A stretch of DNA of 64,000 nt, from positions 1-64,000 of the forward strand of contig VIQU02000016.1 of assembly GCA_010206225.2 (NCBI GenBank), given 5' to 3'. The translations under genes and the position numbers were made by a program. This stretch comes from Lachnospiraceae bacterium MD308. GTDB taxonomy: Bacteria > Bacillota > Clostridia > Lachnospirales > Lachnospiraceae. Shown piece after piece: positions 60,844 to 64,000 of the stretch. Positions within the stretch are counted from its first letter, which is position 1. Each line of letters opens with the position of its first letter. The notes beneath the pieces are model-generated. The model did not search any database, had not been told where the DNA came from, and worked only from the letters and a program-made list of their open reading frames with translations.

Positions 60844-61635
60844 ATGGGAGAAGTTATTGTAATTACATCAGGAAAAGGCGGTGTCGGAAAGACGACAACG
60901 ACAGCAAATATCGGAGCCGGCCTATCGCAGCTCGGAAAAAAAGTCGTCGTCATTGATACAGATCTGGGACTCCGTAATCTCGACGTAGTCATGGGTCTTG
61001 AGAATCTGATCGTCTATAATCTAGTGGATGTGATCGAAGGGACATGCCGTCTGAAGCAGGCGTTGATCCGGGACAAGCGGTATGAGAACCTGTATCTTTT
61101 ACCCTCTGCGCAGACAAAGGATAAAACAGCAGTTTCACCCGGACAGATGAGAAAGCTTACATCGGAACTTAAGGAAGAATTCGACTATGTGATTCTGGAT
61201 TCACCTGCAGGAATTGAGCAGGGCTTCCAGAATGCCATCGCAGGAGCGGACCGGGCAATCGTCGTAACGACTCCCGAGGTGTCGGCGATCCGTGACGCAG
61301 ACCGGATCATCGGGCTTTTGGAAAAAAACAAGCTTCGCGACAATTCCCTTATCATTAACCGCATCCGTGTAGACATGGTCCGTAAGGGAGATATGATGTC
61401 TGTGGATGATGTTACGGAGATATTGTCTATCCCGCTCATTGGCGCAATTCCTGACGATGAGAGAGTTGTCATCGGAACCAACCAGGGAGAACCGGTTATC
61501 GGCATGGATTCAAAGGCCGGGAAATCCTATGAAAATATATGCCGCAGGATTACCGGAGAGGAAGTTCCTTTCATGGATATCACTGAAGGGGGCGGGCTGC
61601 TTTCTATTCTTTCGCATCTATTCAAGAAGGATTAA
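60844..61635 (+). CDS. minD: Septum site-determining protein MinD
   Basis: Membrane-binding ATPase of 263 residues that positions the division site. The deviant Walker A GKGGVGKTTTT is at residues 10-20, DTDLGLRNLDVVMGLEN follows, and VILDSPAGIEQGF is the switch II region. The C-terminal amphipathic membrane-targeting helix is GGLLSILSHLFKKD. AGGAGG precedes the ATG. minE follows, but no minC gene precedes it. Confidence 0.96.
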   Translation: MGEVIVITSGKGGVGKTTTTANIGAGLSQLGKKVVVIDTDLGLRNLDVVMGLENLIVYNLVDVIEGTCRLKQALIRDKRYENLYLLPSAQTKDKTAVSPGQMRKLTSELKEEFDYVILDSPAGIEQGFQNAIAGADRAIVVTTPEVSAIRDADRIIGLLEKNKLRDNSLIINRIRVDMVRKGDMMSVDDVTEILSIPLIGAIPDDERVVIGTNQGEPVIGMDSKAGKSYENICRRITGEEVPFMDITEGGGLLSILSHLFKKD

Positions 61636-61646
61636 GGAGGCAGGTT

Positions 61647-61859
61647 ATGCAGAGGAAATCATCTGTTAGTATCGCACGGAACAGGATAAGGGCGCTGGTC
61701 ACATCAGACCGCGTAAATTGTACGCCGGAATCTTATGAAAAAATATGCCGGGAGCTCTATGAGGTACTCTCAAAGTATATCGAATTTACGGAAGATGATT
61801 TTCATGTTCAGATATCAAGAACACATTTACTTATTGAATTTTCAGGAGAAGAAGATTGA
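61647..61859 (+). CDS. minE: Cell division topological specificity factor MinE
   Basis: Activator of MinD ATPase, 70 residues. The N-terminal MinD-contact segment RNRIRALVTSDR and the C-terminal dimerisation part DFHVQISRTHLLIEF are recognisable. It is shorter than the 88-residue E. coli protein. The stop overlaps the rodA TTG start (TTGA). Its presence implies MinD oscillation rather than the DivIVA-only mode of Bacillus. Confidence 0.92.
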   Translation: MQRKSSVSIARNRIRALVTSDRVNCTPESYEKICRELYEVLSKYIEFTEDDFHVQISRTHLLIEFSGEED

Positions 61860-62983
61860 AGTTACCTAGGTTTGCAAAAGTATATCACATAAAAAACTAC
61901 AATTTTACATTGGCGGCACTGGTTCTTTCCTTGTCTGTACTAGGCATTTTTGTAGTGGGAAGCGCAAGGGAAATCTATCAGAGCAGACAGATCTTAGGCG
62001 TCGCGATCGGACTTTGTGTAATGTTTGTAATCTCATTGTTTGACTATGTATGGGTTCTGGAATTTTATTGGATGATCTATCTCGCGGCGGTTGCAAGCCT
62101 TGCAAGTGTACTTGTGATCGGCCAGTCGGTAAATGGCGCAAAAAGATGGATCAATCTCGGCTTTACGACCTTCCAGCCATCGGAGCTTGCAAAGATATTA
62201 TTGATCTTATTTTTTTCAAAGTTCATTATGAACCATATCGAAGACCTTAATGACAGAGTAACTCTGATTAAATATGCTGTATTATCGGCAGTTCCGCTTG
62301 GACTGATCTTTGCAGAGCCGAATCTTTCCACAACGATTCTTACAGCTCTTGTTCTGTGTCTCATTATTTATGCCGGAGGCTTAAGCTATCGGATCATCGG
62401 CAAGATTTTTCTGGTCCTGATTCCGACTGTCATAATCTTTTTGACGATTGCTGTGATGCCGAATCAGCCTTTTCTTCAGGAATACCAGCAGCGGCGTATC
62501 CTTGCATTTATCAATCGTGAAGAGGAGCAGGCCAGCGATGAGGTTTACCAGCAGAATAATTCGGTCATGGCGATTGGTTCTGGTAAGCTTACCGGCAAAG
62601 GGCTTAACAATAACACGACAACATCCGTTAAAAACGGTAATTTTATTCCCGAGCCTCAGACAGATTTTATATTTGCAATTGTGGGGGAGGAATTAGGTTT
62701 CATTGGAGGATGTATAGTTATTGCTTTATTATTATTAATTGTGGTACAATGTATATTAATAGGCATACGGGCACAGGACCTTGCAGGGAGGATTCTCTGC
62801 TGCGGGGTAGGGGGACTCATAGGAGTCCAAAGTTTCGTCAATATTTCAGTAGCAACCGGTTTAATACCCAACACAGGTGTTCCTCTTCCTTTCGTCAGTT
62901 ATGGTCTTACGTCCCTTGTAAGCCTGTATATGGGTATCGGTTTTGTGCTGAATGTTGGATTACAGCCGAAGAAGTATCAGTAA
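61856..62983 (+). CDS. rodA: RodA/FtsW family peptidoglycan glycosyltransferase
   Basis: SEDS-family polymerase of 375 residues with about 10 membrane helices, partner of PBP2. NGAKRWINLGFTTFQPSELAKI and PEPQTDFIFAIVGEELGF carry the conserved SEDS residues. The C-terminal PFVSYGLTSLVSLYMGIG is also typical. Its start is TTG at 61856 after AGGAGAAGA, overlapping minE. Placement with mreBCD and mrdA supports RodA over FtsW. Confidence 0.93.
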   Translation: MKLPRFAKVYHIKNYNFTLAALVLSLSVLGIFVVGSAREIYQSRQILGVAIGLCVMFVISLFDYVWVLEFYWMIYLAAVASLASVLVIGQSVNGAKRWINLGFTTFQPSELAKILLILFFSKFIMNHIEDLNDRVTLIKYAVLSAVPLGLIFAEPNLSTTILTALVLCLIIYAGGLSYRIIGKIFLVLIPTVIIFLTIAVMPNQPFLQEYQQRRILAFINREEEQASDEVYQQNNSVMAIGSGKLTGKGLNNNTTTSVKNGNFIPEPQTDFIFAIVGEELGFIGGCIVIALLLLIVVQCILIGIRAQDLAGRILCCGVGGLIGVQSFVNISVATGLIPNTGVPLPFVSYGLTSLVSLYMGIGFVLNVGLQPKKYQ

Positions 62984-62997
62984 GGAGCGTGAATAGA

Positions 62998-63393
62998 ATG
63001 AATATTGGATTGATTGCACATGATTCAAAAAAAACTCTGATGCAGAATTTCTGTATTGCATACAGGGGAATATTGAGCAAACATAATTTATACGCAACAG
63101 GTACGACAGGAAGGTTAATTGAAGAAGTTACAAATTTGAATATCCACAAATATCTGGCAGGACCTCTTGGGGGAAAACAGCAGCTCGGGGCGCAGATCGC
63201 CCAGAATGACATTGATGCGTTGATTTTTTTGCGCGAGCCTTCAAACCCGAAGCCGCATGAGCCGGATGTGAATGATGTGATTCGTCTGTGCGACACATAC
63301 AACATCCCGATGGCTTCGAATCTTGCCACAGCGGAACTAATAATACTGGCGATTGACAGAGGAGATTTGGATTGGCGTGAAATGTACCGGTAG
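62998..63393 (+). CDS. mgsA: Methylglyoxal synthase
   Basis: Converts dihydroxyacetone phosphate to methylglyoxal, a phosphate-releasing bypass of lower glycolysis. The 131-residue protein has LIAHDSKKTLM at the start, ATGTTGRLIEE, and GPLGGKQQLGAQIA, the phosphate-binding and catalytic loop; DALIFLREP follows. ATG 62998 follows AAGGAG; the frame is open further upstream but that part lies within rodA. It overlaps the next gene by 17 bases. Confidence 0.96.
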   Translation: MNIGLIAHDSKKTLMQNFCIAYRGILSKHNLYATGTTGRLIEEVTNLNIHKYLAGPLGGKQQLGAQIAQNDIDALIFLREPSNPKPHEPDVNDVIRLCDTYNIPMASNLATAELIILAIDRGDLDWREMYR

Positions 63394-64000
63394 ATCAGCA
63401 AGATATAAAAGAGCCCGTCGGAGAAGAAACCGCATTGTCTGCATGATGACAATCTTTCTTATGCTGCTATGTTTTACGGCGGCGGGGCTCTGCTATATAC
63501 AACTTAATAATAAAAAAGAAGAACATTTAGCTGCTGAATATGAATCCTCGCACTATAATAAAGCGCTTTACAGAGGAAGTTTGTATTCAGCGGATTTGTG
63601 TGTCGCTGCCGAGGATGTATCTATGGAGAATGCTCCTTCCACAGACACATTAAAAGCCGCGGCACTGTTTGATGTGGATGGACGGAATACTGATTTTGCA
63701 TACAAGATTCACGAAAAGATGTATCCTGCCAGCCTGACAAAACTGATGACGGCGCTTGTAGCTTTTGACAGCGGCGCGGACCTGTCAGAAACAGTAGTCG
63801 TGTCTTCCAATGCTGATTCCGGCAGATTCGCTCTGGATGAACAAACCTGCGGAATCAAAGAAGGAGACCAGCTTTCACTGGAAAGTCTGCTCTACGGACT
63901 GCTTGTCTATTCCGGCAATGATAATGCAGTGGCAATTGCTGAGCATGTAGGTGGGAGTGTAGATAAATTCGCAGAGATGATGAACGCGAAGGCGCAGGAA
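63377..64000 (+). CDS. D-alanyl-D-alanine carboxypeptidase (truncated by window edge)
   Basis: Low-molecular-weight penicillin-binding protein of the DacA/DacF type, first 208 codons only. A basic N-terminus (KRARRRRNR) precedes a signal or anchor helix (about 20-42). The catalytic SxxK is Ser119-Leu-Thr-Lys122 and the second motif is Ser179-Gly-Asn181. The third motif (KTG) lies beyond the window. GTG 63377 with AGAGGAG (63358-63364) upstream is preferred; ATG 63443 is an alternative that would lose the basic segment. It overlaps the mgsA end, so the two are coupled. Confidence 0.9.
   Translation, partial: MKCTGRSARYKRARRRRNRIVCMMTIFLMLLCFTAAGLCYIQLNNKKEEHLAAEYESSHYNKALYRGSLYSADLCVAAEDVSMENAPSTDTLKAAALFDVDGRNTDFAYKIHEKMYPASLTKLMTALVAFDSGADLSETVVVSSNADSGRFALDEQTCGIKEGDQLSLESLLYGLLVYSGNDNAVAIAEHVGGSVDKFAEMMNAKAQE

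Noticed and set aside
62710-62997. Upstream open part of the mgsA frame
   Set aside because: It lies within rodA in another frame; AAGGAG and the family start place mgsA at 62998.

Overview
The window is a chromosomal stretch of a spore-forming, anaerobic Firmicute of the class Clostridia, most likely family Lachnospiraceae. This rests on the mix of genes: sporulation proteins (YqfC, YqfD, a SpoVB-type flippase, a BofC-like protein), anaerobic redox enzymes (Rex, NfnAB, formate-tetrahydrofolate ligase, an iron-sulfur flavoprotein) and the Clostridia versions of the miaB-mutS-mutL-miaA and radC-mreBCD-mrdA-min-rodA clusters. Nearly all genes lie on the + strand. Spacing is tight, with many ATGA or short overlaps. 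I see no rRNA, tRNA, CRISPR array, insertion sequence or prophage.

Layout: 1-5.1 kb holds the tail of an unknown gene, ilvA, icd, an iron-sulfur flavoprotein, and then an AT-rich restriction-modification pair (BglII/BstYI-type endonuclease plus MT-A70 methyltransferase) closed by a 30-bp perfect palindrome. 5.1-21.1 kb holds a minus-strand ABC-F ATPase, then rex-nnr-alr-mazF, a CBS protein, yebC, a CFI-box protein, metY, tepA, ftsK, fhs and a zinc-ribbon/TPR membrane protein. 21.1-25.1 kb is redox metabolism: an iron alcohol dehydrogenase with a good Rex operator at its promoter, and nfnAB. 25.1-33.3 kb is a mixed accessory region: GNAT, XRE regulator, rlmH, a secreted transglutaminase-like protein, udp, an odd RpiB, a HAD phosphatase, an MBL hydrolase, a PfkB kinase and a PH-like membrane protein.

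33.3-43.9 kb holds helD, the yqfC-yqfD-phoH-ybeY run, a flippase, a BofC-like protein, small conserved proteins, 5-formyl-THF cyclo-ligase and miaB. 43.9-54.6 kb holds mutS-mutL-miaA, a small TPR-like protein, a YnbB-type PLP enzyme, a frameshifted HI0933-family flavoprotein, a second FAD dehydrogenase and DUF4321. 54.7-64 kb is the cell-shape and division cluster: radC, mreBCD, a very large PBP2, minD-minE without minC, rodA, mgsA and a truncated D,D-carboxypeptidase.

The window is mostly housekeeping. The points most worth checking are the flavoprotein frameshift, which falls exactly on an in-frame A-AAA-AAA slippery heptamer; a MazF/EndoA toxin next to alr with no antitoxin gene; the restriction-modification island; the missing minC; hairpins that sequester ribosome binding sites of tepA and of a membrane-protein gene; and an RpiB homologue lacking two usual active-site histidines. 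I did not find a clearly new multi-gene defence or metabolic system.
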